A stretch of DNA of 64,000 nucleotides from Nocardiopsis sp. CNR-923 (GCF_001942255.1 NZ_MKKC01000087.1:1-64000); one strand, 5' to 3'; positions 7,801 to 17,315 are shown, counted from the stretch's first letter. Translations and numbers: made by a program. The notes: generated by a model from the letters alone, not told the origin.

Positions 7801-7811
7801 AGTGGTCACGG

Positions 7812-8558
7812 TCAGCCGATCTCGGCCACGACCTCGTCGGGGATGTCGGCGTTGGTGAAGACGTTCTGCACGTCGTCGGAGTCCTCCAGCGCGTCCACGA
7901 CCCGCAGCACCTTCTTGGCGGTCTCGGCGTCGACCGGGACCTCCATGGTGGGCAGCCAGTTCGTGTCGGCGGACTCGTAGTCGATCCCTGCCTCCTGGAG
8001 CGCCGTGCGCACGCGACCATGTCGGTGGCCTCGGAGACGATCTCGAACGCCTCGCCGAGGTCCTCGACCTCCTCGCGCCCGCCTCCAGCACCGCCATGGT
8101 CACGTCGTCCTCGGTCGTGCCCTCCTTCGGCACGATGACGACGCCCTTGCGGTTGAACAGGTAGGACACCGACCCGGCGTCGGCCATGTTGCCACCGTTG
8201 CGGGTCACGGCCACGCGCACCTCGGAGGCGGCACGGTTGCGGTTGTCGGTCAGGCACTCCACGAGCATCGCCACGCCGCCGGGCGCGTAGCCTCGTACAT
8301 GATCGTCTGCCACTCGGCGCCGCCGGCCTCCTCGCCGGAGCCGCGCTTGCGGGCGCGCTCGATGTTGTCGAGCGGCACCGAGCTCTTGCGCGCCTTCTGG
8401 ATGGCGTCGTAGAGCGTCGGGTTGCCTTCGGGGTCTCCACCGCCGGTCCGCGCGGCCACCTCGATGTTCTTGATCAGCTTCGCGAAGAGCTTGCCGCGCT
8501 TGGCGTCGATGACGGCTTTCTTGTGCTTGGTGGTGGCCCACTTCGAGTGGCCGCTCAT
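7812..8558 (-). CDS. yebC: YebC/PmpR family protein, three frameshifts
   Basis: YebC-family proteins bind DNA or the ribosome and act in regulation or relief of ribosome stalling. The start [23 protein letters not shown] is diagnostic. The rest matches in three frames: [62 protein letters not shown] and the closing [16 protein letters not shown]. Shifts fall near 8289, 8082 and 8013, each explained by one missing base, and the repaired length (249 residues) is normal. Three breaks in a nearly universal gene suggest sequence errors, not decay. Its ATG overlaps the pdxT stop (ATGA). The usual downstream ruvCAB genes are not here. Confidence 0.9.
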
Positions 8559-9187
8559 GCGTGTCCTTTCACGATGTCGACGAAGAGGCGGTGGATGCGC
8601 GCGTCGCCGGTCAGTTCGGGATGGAAGGACGTGGCCATCAGGCCGCCCTGTCGTACGGCGACGATCCTACCGGCCTCGTCGGGACCCGGGACGCGACCGA
8701 GCACGGTCACCTCGGGTCCCACGGACTCCACCCACGGCGCCCGGATGAACACCGCGTCGAACGGCTCCTCGCCGACGCCCTCCACGGGGACCGCCGCCTC
8801 GAACGACTCCGTCTGCCGACCGAAGGCGTTGCGCCGCACCGTCATGTCGATGCCGCCGATCGTCTCCTGGCCGTCGATCCCGCCGAGCAGGCGGTCGGCC
8901 AGCATGATCATCCCCGCGCACGTGCCGTAGGCGGGCATCCCCGCTCCGACCCGCTTGCGCAGCGGCTCCAGCAGACCGTACCGGACGGCCAGCTTGGACA
9001 TGGTGGTGGACTCGCCTCCGGGGATGACCAGGGCGTCGACGGTGTCGAGCTGGTCGGGCCCGAGCACCTTGGCGGTCCGCACGTCCATCTGTTCCAGAAC
9101 GTGCAGGTGCTCGGCGACGTCGCCCTGAAGGGCGAGGACGCCGATGGTGGGTCTGGCGGTCAAGAACGGCCTCACTCGTCGATTCAT
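8555..9187 (-). CDS. pdxT: Pyridoxal 5'-phosphate synthase glutaminase subunit PdxT
   Basis: PdxT releases ammonia from glutamine and passes it to PdxS for pyridoxal phosphate synthesis. About 210 residues show the class I glutaminase core: [13 protein letters not shown] at the start, [13 protein letters not shown], the nucleophile cysteine in [13 protein letters not shown], and the catalytic His-x-Glu in [17 protein letters not shown] start at ATG 9187 is chosen; a GTG at 9175 would shorten it slightly. It follows pdxS by 50 bp on the same strand and overlaps yebC by four bases, forming a pdxS-pdxT-yebC transcription unit. Confidence 0.95.
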   Translation of the reverse strand: MNRRVRPFLTARPTIGVLALQGDVAEHLHVLEQMDVRTAKVLGPDQLDTVDALVIPGGESTTMSKLAVRYGLLEPLRKRVGAGMPAYGTCAGMIMLADRLLGGIDGQETIGGIDMTVRRNAFGRQTESFEAAVPVEGVGEEPFDAVFIRAPWVESVGPEVTVLGRVPGPDEAGRIVAVRQGGLMATSFHPELTGDARIHRLFVDIVKGHA

Positions 9188-9206
9188 CGAAGTCCAACAC
9201 TGGCGC

Positions 9207-9228
9207 GGGTGGCGGGCGCCCGCCACCC
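9207..9228. repeat. Perfect 22-bp palindrome between pdxS and pdxT
   Basis: The 22 bases are their own reverse complement (two 11-base arms of GGGTGGCGGGC type, no spacer). In RNA this could form a hairpin in the pdxS-pdxT gap and might attenuate or stabilise the transcript. Confidence 0.6.
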
Positions 9229-9237
9229 GGAACCGAC

Positions 9238-10149
9238 CTACCAGCCCCGACCCGCGTAACGCTCGGAGTCCTTCAGGTCATCCAGGTTGATGCCGACCAT
9301 CGCCTCGCCCAGTCCGCGGGACACACGCGCGATGACGCCCGGGTCCTCGTAGTGCAGGGTGGCCTGCACGATGGCGTCGGCGCGCTTGGCGGGGTCGCCG
9401 GACTTGAAAATGCCCGAGCCGACGAACACGCTCTCCGCGCCCAACTGGCGCATCAGGGCCGCGTCGGCGGGGGTGGCGACACCGCCCGCGGAGAACAGCG
9501 GAACCGGCAGCTTGCCCAGCGTCGCGACCTCCTTGACGATCTCGTAGGGGGCGCGCAGCTCCTTGGCGGCGCCGAACAGCTCCGCCTCGTCGAGCGTGCC
9601 CAGGCGGCGGATCTCGGCCCGGATCGACCGCATGTGGCGGGTGGCCTCGACGACGTTGCCGGTCCCGGCCTCGCCCTTGGAGCGGATCATGGCCGCGCCC
9701 TCGGCGATGCGGCGCAGCGCCTCACCCAGGTTGGTCGCCCCGCACACGAACGGGACGGTGAACGCCCACTTGTCGATGTGGTGGGCCTCGTCGGCCGGGG
9801 TGAGGACCTCGGACTCGTCGATGAAGTCGACGCCGAGGTGCTCCAGCACCTGGGCCTCGACGAGGTGGCCGATGCGGACCTTGGCCATGACCGGGATGGA
9901 GACGGCTTCGACGATCCCGTCGATCATGTCCGGGTCGGACATGCGGGCCACACCGCCGTCCTTGCGGATGTCGGCGGGGACGCGCTCCAGGGCCATGACC
10001 GCGACGGCACCGGCGTCCTCGGCGATCTTGGCCTGCTCGGGGGTGACGACGTCCATGATGACGCCGTTCTTGAGCTGCTCGGCCATGCCTCGCTTGACGC
10101 GCTGTGTGCCGACGGCGTTGTCGGCGGTGTTCGATGCGTTGGTGGCCAC
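9238..10149 (-). CDS. pdxS: Pyridoxal 5'-phosphate synthase lyase subunit PdxS
   Basis: PdxS builds pyridoxal phosphate from ribose 5-phosphate, glyceraldehyde 3-phosphate and ammonia supplied by PdxT. The roughly 303-residue TIM barrel is highly conserved: [40 protein letters not shown] with an active-site lysine, [30 protein letters not shown] and the phosphate-binding [19 protein letters not shown] at 10149 with GGGAG upstream gives the usual family length; the frame stays open to 10185. It is the first gene of the pdxS-pdxT-yebC unit, after a gap of about 185 bp from the LemA-like gene. Confidence 0.96.
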   Translation of the reverse strand: MATNASNTADNAVGTQRVKRGMAEQLKNGVIMDVVTPEQAKIAEDAGAVAVMALERVPADIRKDGGVARMSDPDMIDGIVEAVSIPVMAKVRIGHLVEAQVLEHLGVDFIDESEVLTPADEAHHIDKWAFTVPFVCGATNLGEALRRIAEGAAMIRSKGEAGTGNVVEATRHMRSIRAEIRRLGTLDEAELFGAAKELRAPYEIVKEVATLGKLPVPLFSAGGVATPADAALMRQLGAESVFVGSGIFKSGDPAKRADAIVQATLHYEDPGVIARVSRGLGEAMVGINLDDLKDSERYAGRGW

Positions 10150-10334
10150 GGTGGTGGACTCCCGTCCCGTAGGTGTTGACAGCATGGGTAGCGGTGGGCC
10201 CCGGCGGCTATGGCGGTCACACGAGGGGCGCGGACGCCACCGGTGCCGGGCACCCTGGGTCTACCACGCCACCATGGTAGTTCCTCCCCCTACCGACCAC
10301 TTTGGCCAGATCGGTGTTTTCGCGGGTCGTCCCC

Positions 10335-10853
10335 TTACAGGGTGTCGGACCCGGTGGGCGGCGCGGGCGGCTCGTCGTCGATCTCGAAGAAGTCGGGAAG
10401 GGGAGCTGTTCCGGCCAGGCGCAGGACGCGGACGAGCCGGGACCGGCGGGCGCGGCGGGTGTCGACGACGGCGTCGTTGTGGAAGGTGCGGGCCAACTGG
10501 ACGCCGCGGGCGGCACCGGCCACCTCGGTCAGGTGGTCGCGCAGGTGCGCGGTGGCGCGCAGGGGCCCAAGCACCGACCGCAGCTCTCGTGACAGAGCGC
10601 TCTCGGCCAGTTCGCGCTCCCCCTCGGGAGCCCGGCGCGCCGCGGTGGCGGCGTCGGCGAGCGCGCGGGCGCGGTCCGCCGGCAGGCCGTCGGCCGAGAC
10701 GAGGTCGAGCACGGCCGAGCCGCGTCGCAACAGCGCGGCGTCCAGGGCCGCGCGGGCGGTCTCCACCCGGTGGTGGAGCCGGTCCAGGCGGGTGGCGCGC
10801 CACGACAGGTAGAAGCCGGCCGCCATGAGGGCCAGGACGGCCGCGGCGACCAC
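10335..10853 (-). CDS. LemA-like membrane-anchored protein
   Basis: About 172 residues. An N-terminal hydrophobic helix (VAAAVLALMAAGFYLSW) anchors the protein, followed by a long arginine- and alanine-rich helical part (LHHRVETARAALDAALLRRG, LAESALSRELRSVLG). The C-terminus (ARTFHNDAVVDTRRARRSRL, then PLPDFFEID) resembles the end of LemA-family proteins. The function of LemA proteins is unclear. The GTG at 10853 is used, but the hydrophobic helix continues a few codons upstream in frame to a CTG near 10876, so the start is uncertain. It directly follows pimA and is likely co-transcribed with the mannoside genes. Confidence 0.7.
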   Translation of the reverse strand: MVAAAVLALMAAGFYLSWRATRLDRLHHRVETARAALDAALLRRGSAVLDLVSADGLPADRARALADAATAARRAPEGERELAESALSRELRSVLGPLRATAHLRDHLTEVAGAARGVQLARTFHNDAVVDTRRARRSRLVRVLRLAGTAPLPDFFEIDDEPPAPPTGSDTL

Positions 10854-10886
10854 GACGACGAAGAGGACGTCCTGGATCAGCGCCGT

Positions 10887-12086
10887 TCACCCCACCCCGC
10901 GACGCAGCAGCGCGGTGGCGCGGGGACCGGTGTCCAGGCGAACCCCGCGGGTGGCCCGGTCCGGTCCGTCCCATGCCAGGACGGTCTCGTAGACGTGGAC
11001 GACCTCGGCGGCGACCGTCCGCCAGTCGTAGGCCCGCACGGCGCGGCGGGCCGCCCCGCCCAGGCGGGCGCGGCGCTCGGGATCGTCGAGGAGGCCTGCG
11101 GCACGTTCGGCAAGGTGGGCGGCGTCGCCCGCCCGGAAGAGCTCGCCCGCCGCACCCCCCTCCAGGACGGCGGAGAAGGCCGGAATGTCGCTGGCGACGA
11201 TCGCCGCGCCGGCCGACATGGCCTCGGTGAGGACGATGCCGAAGCTCTCGCCCCCCAGGTTGGGGGCGCAGAAGATGTCGGCGGAGTGGTAGGCGCGCGC
11301 CTTGTCCGCGTCGCCGAGCCGCCCGGAGAGGACGACCCGGCGGCGCAGGTCCTCGGGGACCGACGCCAGGGTCGGGCCGGGGTCGCCGGGCCCGGCGACG
11401 AGCAGCCGCAGACCGGGGCGGGAGGGGGCGAGCAGGGCGAAGGCCTCCACCAGGGTGGCCAGTCCCTTGCGCGGCTCGTCCAGGCGGCCGAGGAAGGCGA
11501 TCGAACCTCCGTCACCGGGCCAGCCCGGCAGCGGATCGGCGTCGGCGAAGCGGTGCACGGCCACCCCGTTGGGGATGAGGACGGCGTCCCCGCCCAGGTG
11601 CTCGACGAGGGTGCGCCGCGCGGACTCGGAGACGGCCACGCGCGCGTTGATCTTCTCCATGGCCGAGCGCAGCGCCGCGGACCCGGCCGCCATCGCGCGC
11701 GAGCGGGTGTTGCTCGTGTGGAAGGTGGCGACCATGGGACCGTCCGCCGCCCAGCACGACAACAGCGAGACGCTGGGCGCGGAGGGCTCGTGGATGTGCA
11801 GGACGTCGAAGGCGCCCTCGCCGATCCACCGCCGCACCCGCGCGGCGGTGCGCGGTCCGAAACTGACGCGGGCCACCGAGCCGTTGTAGGGCACCGGCAC
11901 CGGGCGGCCAGCCGGAACCAGGTGGTCGGGCAGGTCGGCGCCGGTCCCGCCGACGGGCGCCAGCACCGACACGTGGTGGCCCATGCCCATCAGCGCCTCG
12001 GCCAGGTCCCCGACGTGCTGCTGGACCCCGCCCGGCACGTCCCAGGCGTAGGGGCAGACCAGTCCGACGCGCATGCCCACGGTCAC
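10887..12086 (-). CDS. pimA: Phosphatidylinositol mannosyltransferase PimA
   Basis: PimA adds the first mannose from GDP-mannose to phosphatidylinositol on the inner face of the membrane. The 399-residue GT-B, GT4-family enzyme shows VGLVCPYAWDVPGGVQQHV at the N-terminus, DVLHIHEPSAPSVSLL and ATFHTSNTRSR in the acceptor domain, IPNGVAVHRFADADP, and the donor-site AFLGRLDEPRKGLATLVEAF and NLGGESFGIVLTEAMSAGA with its E-x7-E pattern. GTG at 12086 overlaps the stop of the upstream acyltransferase gene (GTGA); ATG 12074 is an alternative. The order HIT-pgsA-patA-pimA matches mycobacteria and streptomycetes. Confidence 0.92.
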   Translation of the reverse strand: MTVGMRVGLVCPYAWDVPGGVQQHVGDLAEALMGMGHHVSVLAPVGGTGADLPDHLVPAGRPVPVPYNGSVARVSFGPRTAARVRRWIGEGAFDVLHIHEPSAPSVSLLSCWAADGPMVATFHTSNTRSRAMAAGSAALRSAMEKINARVAVSESARRTLVEHLGGDAVLIPNGVAVHRFADADPLPGWPGDGGSIAFLGRLDEPRKGLATLVEAFALLAPSRPGLRLLVAGPGDPGPTLASVPEDLRRRVVLSGRLGDADKARAYHSADIFCAPNLGGESFGIVLTEAMSAGAAIVASDIPAFSAVLEGGAAGELFRAGDAAHLAERAAGLLDDPERRARLGGAARRAVRAYDWRTVAAEVVHVYETVLAWDGPDRATRGVRLDTGPRATALLRRGVG

Positions 12087-13027
12087 GTGTCCCGTTCGGA
12101 GCGGCCGGCCCTCTCGGCGCGCTCCCGCGGACGGCGCGAGTCGGCCTCGTGGTCGGCGCTGAACACGGTCTGGAGCATGTGCCAGTCCTCCGGATGCGCG
12201 GCGATCTCACCCTGGAAGACGCGCGCCAGCGCCTGGGTGGTGGCTCGGACGCGGTCGGCCCGGGTCTGGCCGGGCGCGACGGGGATCTCGTCGTGGACGC
12301 GGATGTTCCAGTACGGGCCGTCGTACCAGAGCGAGACCGGCATCAGGGCGGCGCCGGTGTTCAGGGCCAGGGCCGCCGGTCCGGGCGGCATGCGCGCCGG
12401 TTCGCCGAAGAACTCGACCTCGGGGCCGCCGCCGCCGATGTCGCGGTCGGCCAGCAGGCACACCAGCCCCCCGGAGCGCAGCCGCCGGGCCAGGGCGCCC
12501 ACGGTGTCCGTGCCCCCGGTCAGCGGCAGGACCTCCAGGCCCAGGGACTCCCGGTAGGCGGTGAACCGCTGGAAGAGGCTCTCCGGACGCAGCCGCTGGG
12601 CCACCGTGGTCGGCGCGAAGCCGCGCATGGCGATCCAGGCGCCCGCGTGGTCCCAGTTGCCCATGTGCGGCAGGGCCGCGACGACGCCGCGTCCGGAGTT
12701 CAGGTTCTGCTCCAGCGCCTCGATCCCGCTCTGCCGGGTGGCGCCGAGCACGCGGTCCCGATCCATCGCGGGCAGTCGGAACATCTCGTAGTAGTAGCGC
12801 ATGTAGGAGCGCATCCCCGCGCGGGAGAGCGCCCGCAGCCGCGCGTCGGTGGTGTCGGGGCCGAGCAGGCGGCGCAGGTTGCGCTCCAGGCCGCGGGTCC
12901 CCTCGTCGCGGGTGCGCCAGGCGTGGTCCGCCATCCGCTCGAAGACCGCTCGACCGAGCCGTTCGGGCGAGCGCCGCACCATCGTCCACCCGGCCGCGTA
13001 GGCCAGGTCGGCCATGCGTTCGTCCAC
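12083..13027 (-). CDS. patA: Phosphatidylinositol mannoside acyltransferase
   Basis: This LpxL/HtrB-family acyltransferase adds a fatty acid to the mannose of phosphatidylinositol mannosides. The 314-residue protein has the family's catalytic H-x4-D motif in AALPHMGNWDHAG near residue 120. After it come GLVCLLADRDIGGGGPEVEF and the FFGEPARMPPGPAALAL substrate region. SYMRYYYEMFRLP near residue 75 is also typical. It lies between pgsA and pimA, overlapping pimA by four bases, so the products probably act in sequence on the same lipid. The name patA is assigned from gene order and family. Confidence 0.9.
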   Translation of the reverse strand: MDERMADLAYAAGWTMVRRSPERLGRAVFERMADHAWRTRDEGTRGLERNLRRLLGPDTTDARLRALSRAGMRSYMRYYYEMFRLPAMDRDRVLGATRQSGIEALEQNLNSGRGVVAALPHMGNWDHAGAWIAMRGFAPTTVAQRLRPESLFQRFTAYRESLGLEVLPLTGGTDTVGALARRLRSGGLVCLLADRDIGGGGPEVEFFGEPARMPPGPAALALNTGAALMPVSLWYDGPYWNIRVHDEIPVAPGQTRADRVRATTQALARVFQGEIAAHPEDWHMLQTVFSADHEADSRRPRERAERAGRSERDT

Positions 13028-13058
13028 GTCGTGCTTCCTCGTCCTCCTCCGGGCGGGG

Positions 13059-13709
13059 TCAGGCCTCGCTGTTGGCGCCGTTGGTGTCCACGTCCCGGCG
13101 GCCCTCGTCGATCTCGTTGAGCCGCGCGCGCGTCTCCACGAGCCGCTGGAGGACCGTCAGCATGGTCATGCCCGCGAGCAGCCACAGTCCGCCGGCCAGG
13201 ACGTAGGGGACGCCGAACCCGCCGACGCCGGCGGCCACCAGGACGATGATCAGGCGCTCGGTGCGCTCGGCCATGCCGACGTCGCAGTTGACGCCCAGTC
13301 CCTCGGCGCGCGCCTTGATGTAGGAGACCATGAAGCCCGTGATGAGGCAGAAGAGGGTGACCCCGGCGAGCAGCGTGTCGTCGCCCTCGCCGATGAACCA
13401 CCACAGGAGCCCGGCGAGGATGGCGGCGTCGGCCACCCGGTCGAGGCTGGAGTCGAGGAAGGCGCCGAACCCGCTGGCGCTGTCGTTGGCGCGGGCCACG
13501 GCTCCGTCGAGCATGTCGAAGAGCGCGAAGACGGTGATGACGACCGAACCGGCGTACAGCTCTCCGCGCGGATAGAAGTACAGGGCGCTGGCGACGACGC
13601 CCACGGTGCCGACGATGGTGATGACGTTCGGCGTGAGGCCGATCCGGGCCAGGCTCCGGCCGAGCGGAGTGGTGACCCGGGAGATCATGGGGCGAAGGAT
13701 TCTCAGCAT
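13059..13709 (-). CDS. pgsA: CDP-alcohol phosphatidyltransferase, phosphatidylinositol phosphate synthase type
   Basis: A membrane enzyme of about 216 residues that in this gene context transfers inositol phosphate onto CDP-diacylglycerol. The family signature D-x2-DG-x2-AR-x8-G-x3-D-x3-D is complete: DMLDGAVARANDSASG, then AFLDSSLDRVAD. Several membrane helices are visible (VITIVGTVGVVASALYF, LLAGVTLFCLITGFMVSYI, YVLAGGLWLLAGMTML). ATG 13709 begins MLRILRPMISRV, as in relatives; an open frame continues upstream but is proline-rich and unlikely to be coding. The C-terminal tail is acidic. It belongs to the minus-strand operon with patA and pimA. Confidence 0.9.
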   Translation of the reverse strand: MLRILRPMISRVTTPLGRSLARIGLTPNVITIVGTVGVVASALYFYPRGELYAGSVVITVFALFDMLDGAVARANDSASGFGAFLDSSLDRVADAAILAGLLWWFIGEGDDTLLAGVTLFCLITGFMVSYIKARAEGLGVNCDVGMAERTERLIIVLVAAGVGGFGVPYVLAGGLWLLAGMTMLTVLQRLVETRARLNEIDEGRRDVDTNGANSEA

Positions 13710-13817
13710 GTCTTCTTGTGATGGTAGGGCGGGAACGGCTCCGGGGGTGGGAACCGCGCACGGCGGGGGTGGCGCGCGCCCGTTCGTCGGCGCGGGCGGC
13801 ACGGGAGGGCGGGGCGG

Positions 13818-14392
13818 TCAGGCGCCGGGCCAGTGCTCGGCCAGTTTGGCGCGGGTCTGCTCCAGCATCTCGGGCAGTACCTTGGTGTGGCCGATGACCG
13901 GCATGAAGTTGGTGTCGCCGCCCCAGCGGGGGACGATGTGCTGGTGCAGGTGGGCGGCGATCCCGGCACCGGCCACCGTACCCAGGTTCATGCCGATGTT
14001 GAACCCCTGGGGCCGGTAGCGCCGGTGAGCGCGCGAAGGCCCGCCTGGGTGAGCGCGGCGACCTCGGCGGTCTCGTCCTCGTCGAGCGCGGAGTACTCGG
14101 ACACGTGCCGGTAGGGGCACACGAGCAGGTGGCCGCTGTTGTAGGGGTAGAGGTTGAGCACGACGTAGGCGGTCTTGCCGCGGGCGACCACGAGCCCGGT
14201 GGCGTCGTCGAGCTCGGGGGCGTCACAGAACGGGCAGCCGTCCTCGGGGCCGGACCCGGTCGGCTTGCCCTCGCCCTTGATGTAGGCCATGCGGTGCGGC
14301 GTCCACAGCCGCTCCCATCCGTCGGGGACGCCGGTACCCGCACCCGGGGGGTTGGACGGCCCGTGCTCGGGCCCGTGCTCGACACCGCTCAT
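13818..14392 (-). CDS. HIT-domain protein, AP4A phosphorylase type, one frameshift
   Basis: HIT-family enzymes hydrolyse or phosphorylate dinucleoside polyphosphates. This gene sits at the place of the mycobacterial AP4A phosphorylase Rv2613c, next to pgsA. The protein has the N-terminal [11 protein letters not shown] and a zinc-site-like CPFCDAPE, then [20 protein letters not shown], and after a shift at about 14020-14030 the catalytic histidine triad in [17 protein letters not shown]. Restoring one base gives 191 residues, the normal size. The ATG at 14392 follows GGAGAGCC. Because both halves match the family closely, the shift is more likely a sequencing error than inactivation. Confidence 0.88.
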
Positions 14393-14925
14393 CGGCTCTC
14401 CGGGGCGGCCGCTCCGGCTCTCGCGCCGGGGAGGAAGCCCCTGCCTCCTTCGGGTTCTCTCGTGGGATCGTGCGTGGACGGGCGCGCGGGCGTGGGGGCG
14501 TCCGTGCGCGGCGGACGCCCACCGGACCGCGGGACGGGCCGCGTCCACCGCACGCGCCCCGGTCGGGCGCGGCCCGGCGAAGGGTCCGGTGCCGGCCTTC
14601 CGGGATCGTCCGCACCCCAGCATAGGAGCACGGCGCACGTGCGGTCAGCGCCGACCGTCCGCCTGTGGACGGCCGGGAGGCCCGTTCGCGGCGTCCTCGG
14701 CGTTCGGGCTCCCGAACGGAGCGGCCGTCCGCCGAGGGCGAGGGTCGGTCGCGGCCGGTGCGGCCGTCGCACGGCCGGAGAAGGCGTGCCCCTACCGTGC
14801 CCCGCTTCGCGGGCTGAGCGGTGTCGGACAGCGGGGGCTCGGGCGGGGTCGTGTCGACTGACGAGAACGCGGCGAGAGCCGTGCTGGGGCGTCGCGCGGC
14901 GGGGCGAGTGTCCGCCGCGCACGTC
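14393..14925. other. Gap without a recognised gene
   Basis: This 533-bp gap lies between the convergent end of the DUF885 gene and the start of the HIT gene. Its open frames are arginine- and proline-rich on both strands with no family resemblance. In streptomycetes thrS often precedes the HIT gene, but no tRNA synthetase is seen. It must hold the promoter of the HIT-pgsA-patA-pimA unit. Confidence 0.5.
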
Positions 14926-16641
14926 CTAGCACTGCTCCGCCAAGCCCAGGAGCGTGCGCAGGTGGCGCGGCGGCGGGGACCCGTGGGCGAGCATGGCGTC
15001 GTGGCGCTCGCGCTCGGTGAGCTCCGGCCGCCGGGCGGCCAGGTCCCGGGCGATCTCGGCGACCTCCGTGTAGCCGACGTAGTACGTCGACAGCTGCGCG
15101 CTGGTCAGCTGGGCGCGGCGCCACTTGCCGACCGCCTCGCCCTCCTCCTGGTGTCCGCGCTCGGTGAGCAGGGCGATCGCCTCGGCCTCGGTGATGTCCC
15201 GGGTGTGCACGCGTACGTCCAGGACGGCGTTGAGCAGGGCGCGCAGCCGCGTCTTCAGCTGGATCAGACGCAGCGCCAGGTTGTCGCGGCGCGCGGCCTC
15301 CCCGACGCCGTCGCGCCAGCCGCGGCCCGCGAGAACCTCCTCGCCGTAGACCGCCCAGCCCTCGACGAACGTGCCGCTCCACAGGGTCCTGCGCACCCGG
15401 GTCCCGCCGTCGTGGCGGCTGGCGTGGGCCAGTTGCAGGGCGTGGCCGGGCACGGCCTCGTGCACCATGAGGTTGCGCAGCATCGTGCCGTTGTACTCGC
15501 GGAAGAAGGAGTCCTGCCGTTCCTGGGGCCAGTCCGCGGGCGGCGGGGCCACCGCGACGAGCGTCGGCATCTCGTGCGCGGCGGGATCCAGCGGCCCGGG
15601 CGGGTCGCAGTAGGCCACGGCCACGCCGCGCCGCGCCTCGGGCATGGGGATGATACGGACGGGGTCGTCGTACACGGTGACCAGGTCGAGTCCTCGGACC
15701 CGGTCCCACAGGTGGGTCAGAGCGTCGTCGCAGGTCGGTCGGACGCCGTCGGCGTCGGTGGCGGTGGTGCGGGCCAGCCCGGCGAGGACCTCGGCGACCT
15801 GGCCGGCGCGGCGGGGGCGGCCCTCGTACTCCGCGGCGGCCTCGGCGATGGCCTCCTCGGTGGCGAGCAGGTCGCTCTCCGCCCGCACCAGCAGCGCTTC
15901 GGGGGAGAGTTCGGAGTCCAGGGTGTACCAGAGTTGGGCCGCGAAGTCCCGTTCGCCCAGTCGGGGGTCTGCGGTGGCCGTCTCGACTTCGTCGCGCAGC
16001 CACTGCCCGTACCGCTCGACCGCGGCCAGGGCCGCCTCGCGCGCGGGGTCGACCCGCCCGGACAGGGAGGGCTCCCGGCGGAGCAGGTCGGGGATCCCGT
16101 CGGTGAGCATGGCGCGGGCGCCGGCGAGCTGGGCCAGCGCGGTCTCGACGTGGACGCGCGGCATGCCCGCCCCCTCGCAGAGCCGGGCACGCGCGGTGTC
16201 GAGGTAGTCGGGCAGCGCGGCGCAGCGCGCGGCCAGCGCCTCCAGGCGTTCGGGCACCGGGAGGGAGTCGCGGTCCAGCAGCGTGTAGACGGCCTCGCCC
16301 GGAGAGTACAGCAGGGGATTCCAGGTGAGCGGGCGCAGCTCCGCGGTGTGCCACAGGTCCGCGCTCAGCTTGGCGCGCAGGATCTCCAGATCGACCAGGT
16401 CGCCCTCGGGGATGAGGTCGCCGTCGATCTCGTCCAGCGAGCCCAGGGCGTCCGTGAGCACGGCGACGCGCCGCGTGTCGGCCTCGGCGCTGCGGTCCGA
16501 CAGCCGGGAGGCGCCACGCGTGTCACCCAGCTCCAGAGCCCACTCGGGGGCTTCCTCCAAAAGGGCGTCGAGCACCCGTTCGGCCACCTGTCGGAACCGC
16601 TGTGTCATCGCCTCGGCGTCGGGCTGGGAGGGAGAGCTCAT
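14926..16641 (-). CDS. DUF885 family protein, peptidase-like
   Basis: A 571-residue protein of the DUF885 family, thought to include zinc metallopeptidases. The likely metal site is NLMVHEAVPGHAL near residue 395, with the H-E-x3-G-H pattern of the family, followed by GTFVEGWAVYGEEVL with a further glutamate. PGEAVYTLL, RVHVETALAQL, VYDDPVRIIPMPEARRGVA and STYYVGYTEVAEIARD are other family segments. No signal peptide is visible, so it should be cytoplasmic. The ATG at 16641 follows GGGGGA closely. It is the most downstream gene of the minus-strand stretch that starts with the conservon, and may or may not be co-transcribed with it. Confidence 0.88.
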   Translation of the reverse strand: MSSPSQPDAEAMTQRFRQVAERVLDALLEEAPEWALELGDTRGASRLSDRSAEADTRRVAVLTDALGSLDEIDGDLIPEGDLVDLEILRAKLSADLWHTAELRPLTWNPLLYSPGEAVYTLLDRDSLPVPERLEALAARCAALPDYLDTARARLCEGAGMPRVHVETALAQLAGARAMLTDGIPDLLRREPSLSGRVDPAREAALAAVERYGQWLRDEVETATADPRLGERDFAAQLWYTLDSELSPEALLVRAESDLLATEEAIAEAAAEYEGRPRRAGQVAEVLAGLARTTATDADGVRPTCDDALTHLWDRVRGLDLVTVYDDPVRIIPMPEARRGVAVAYCDPPGPLDPAAHEMPTLVAVAPPPADWPQERQDSFFREYNGTMLRNLMVHEAVPGHALQLAHASRHDGGTRVRRTLWSGTFVEGWAVYGEEVLAGRGWRDGVGEAARRDNLALRLIQLKTRLRALLNAVLDVRVHTRDITEAEAIALLTERGHQEEGEAVGKWRRAQLTSAQLSTYYVGYTEVAEIARDLAARRPELTERERHDAMLAHGSPPPRHLRTLLGLAEQC

Positions 16642-16722
16642 TCCCCCATGATGCCAGCACGGACGCCCGGTCCCCGCCGTGCGGGAACCGGGCCGTGCTC
16701 TGTGCGGGACCCCGGCCCGGGA

Positions 16723-17315
16723 CTAGCGCCAGGAGTTCTGGCCGCCAGTCGAGGTGGGCTGTCCTGCCGCGCCCTCGGGGTCCCCCACCGTGATGGCGTG
16801 CTCGACGAGGGTGATGAGCGTCGACTTGGTGGAGGCTCGGTCGCGGGCGTCCACCTGGACGATGGGGATGTCCGGGCTGAGCGTGAGCGCGTCCCGGACC
16901 TCGTCCGCGGCATGGGGGTAGTAGCCGTCGAACCCGTTGATCGCCACGATGAAGGGCAGGCGCGCCTCCTCGAAGTAGTCGATCGCGGGGAAGCAGTCCG
17001 CTAGGCGGCGGGTGTCCACCAGCACGACGCGCCGATGGCGCCATCGACGAGATCGTCCCACATGAACCAGAACCGGTGCTGTCCGGGGGTGCCGAACAGG
17101 TGCAGGATCAGGTCGGAGTCGATGAAGATGCGGCCGAAGTCCATCGCCACGGTGGTGGTCTGCTTGTCCGGCGTCTTGGCGAGGTCGTCCACCCCGACGC
17201 TGGCGCTGGTCATGACCGCCTCGGTGGTCAGCGGCACGATCTCGGAGACGGAGCCAACGAATGTCGTCTTCCCGACACCGAAGCCCCCGGCGACGACGAT
17301 CTTGACCGACGTCAT
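16723..17315 (-). CDS. cvnD: Conservon GTPase CvnD, one frameshift
   Basis: The last gene of a conservon encodes a Ras-like GTPase of MglA type that responds to the upstream kinase-like protein. Visible motifs are the P-loop GGFGVGKTTFVGSV, the G3-type LFGTPGQHRFWFMWDDL, and, after a shift near 17027-17033, VVLVDTRRLADCFPAIDYFE and the G4-type VAINGFDGYYPH. Repair gives 197 residues, the usual length. The ATG at 17315 follows a G-rich ribosome site. It is 34 bp behind cvnC and completes the order cvnA-B-C-D. Confidence 0.9.

Noticed and set aside
14105..14929. Plus-strand open frame of 274 codons across the HIT gene and the following gap
   Set aside because: It overlaps the conserved HIT coding sequence antisense and is arginine- and proline-rich without homology.
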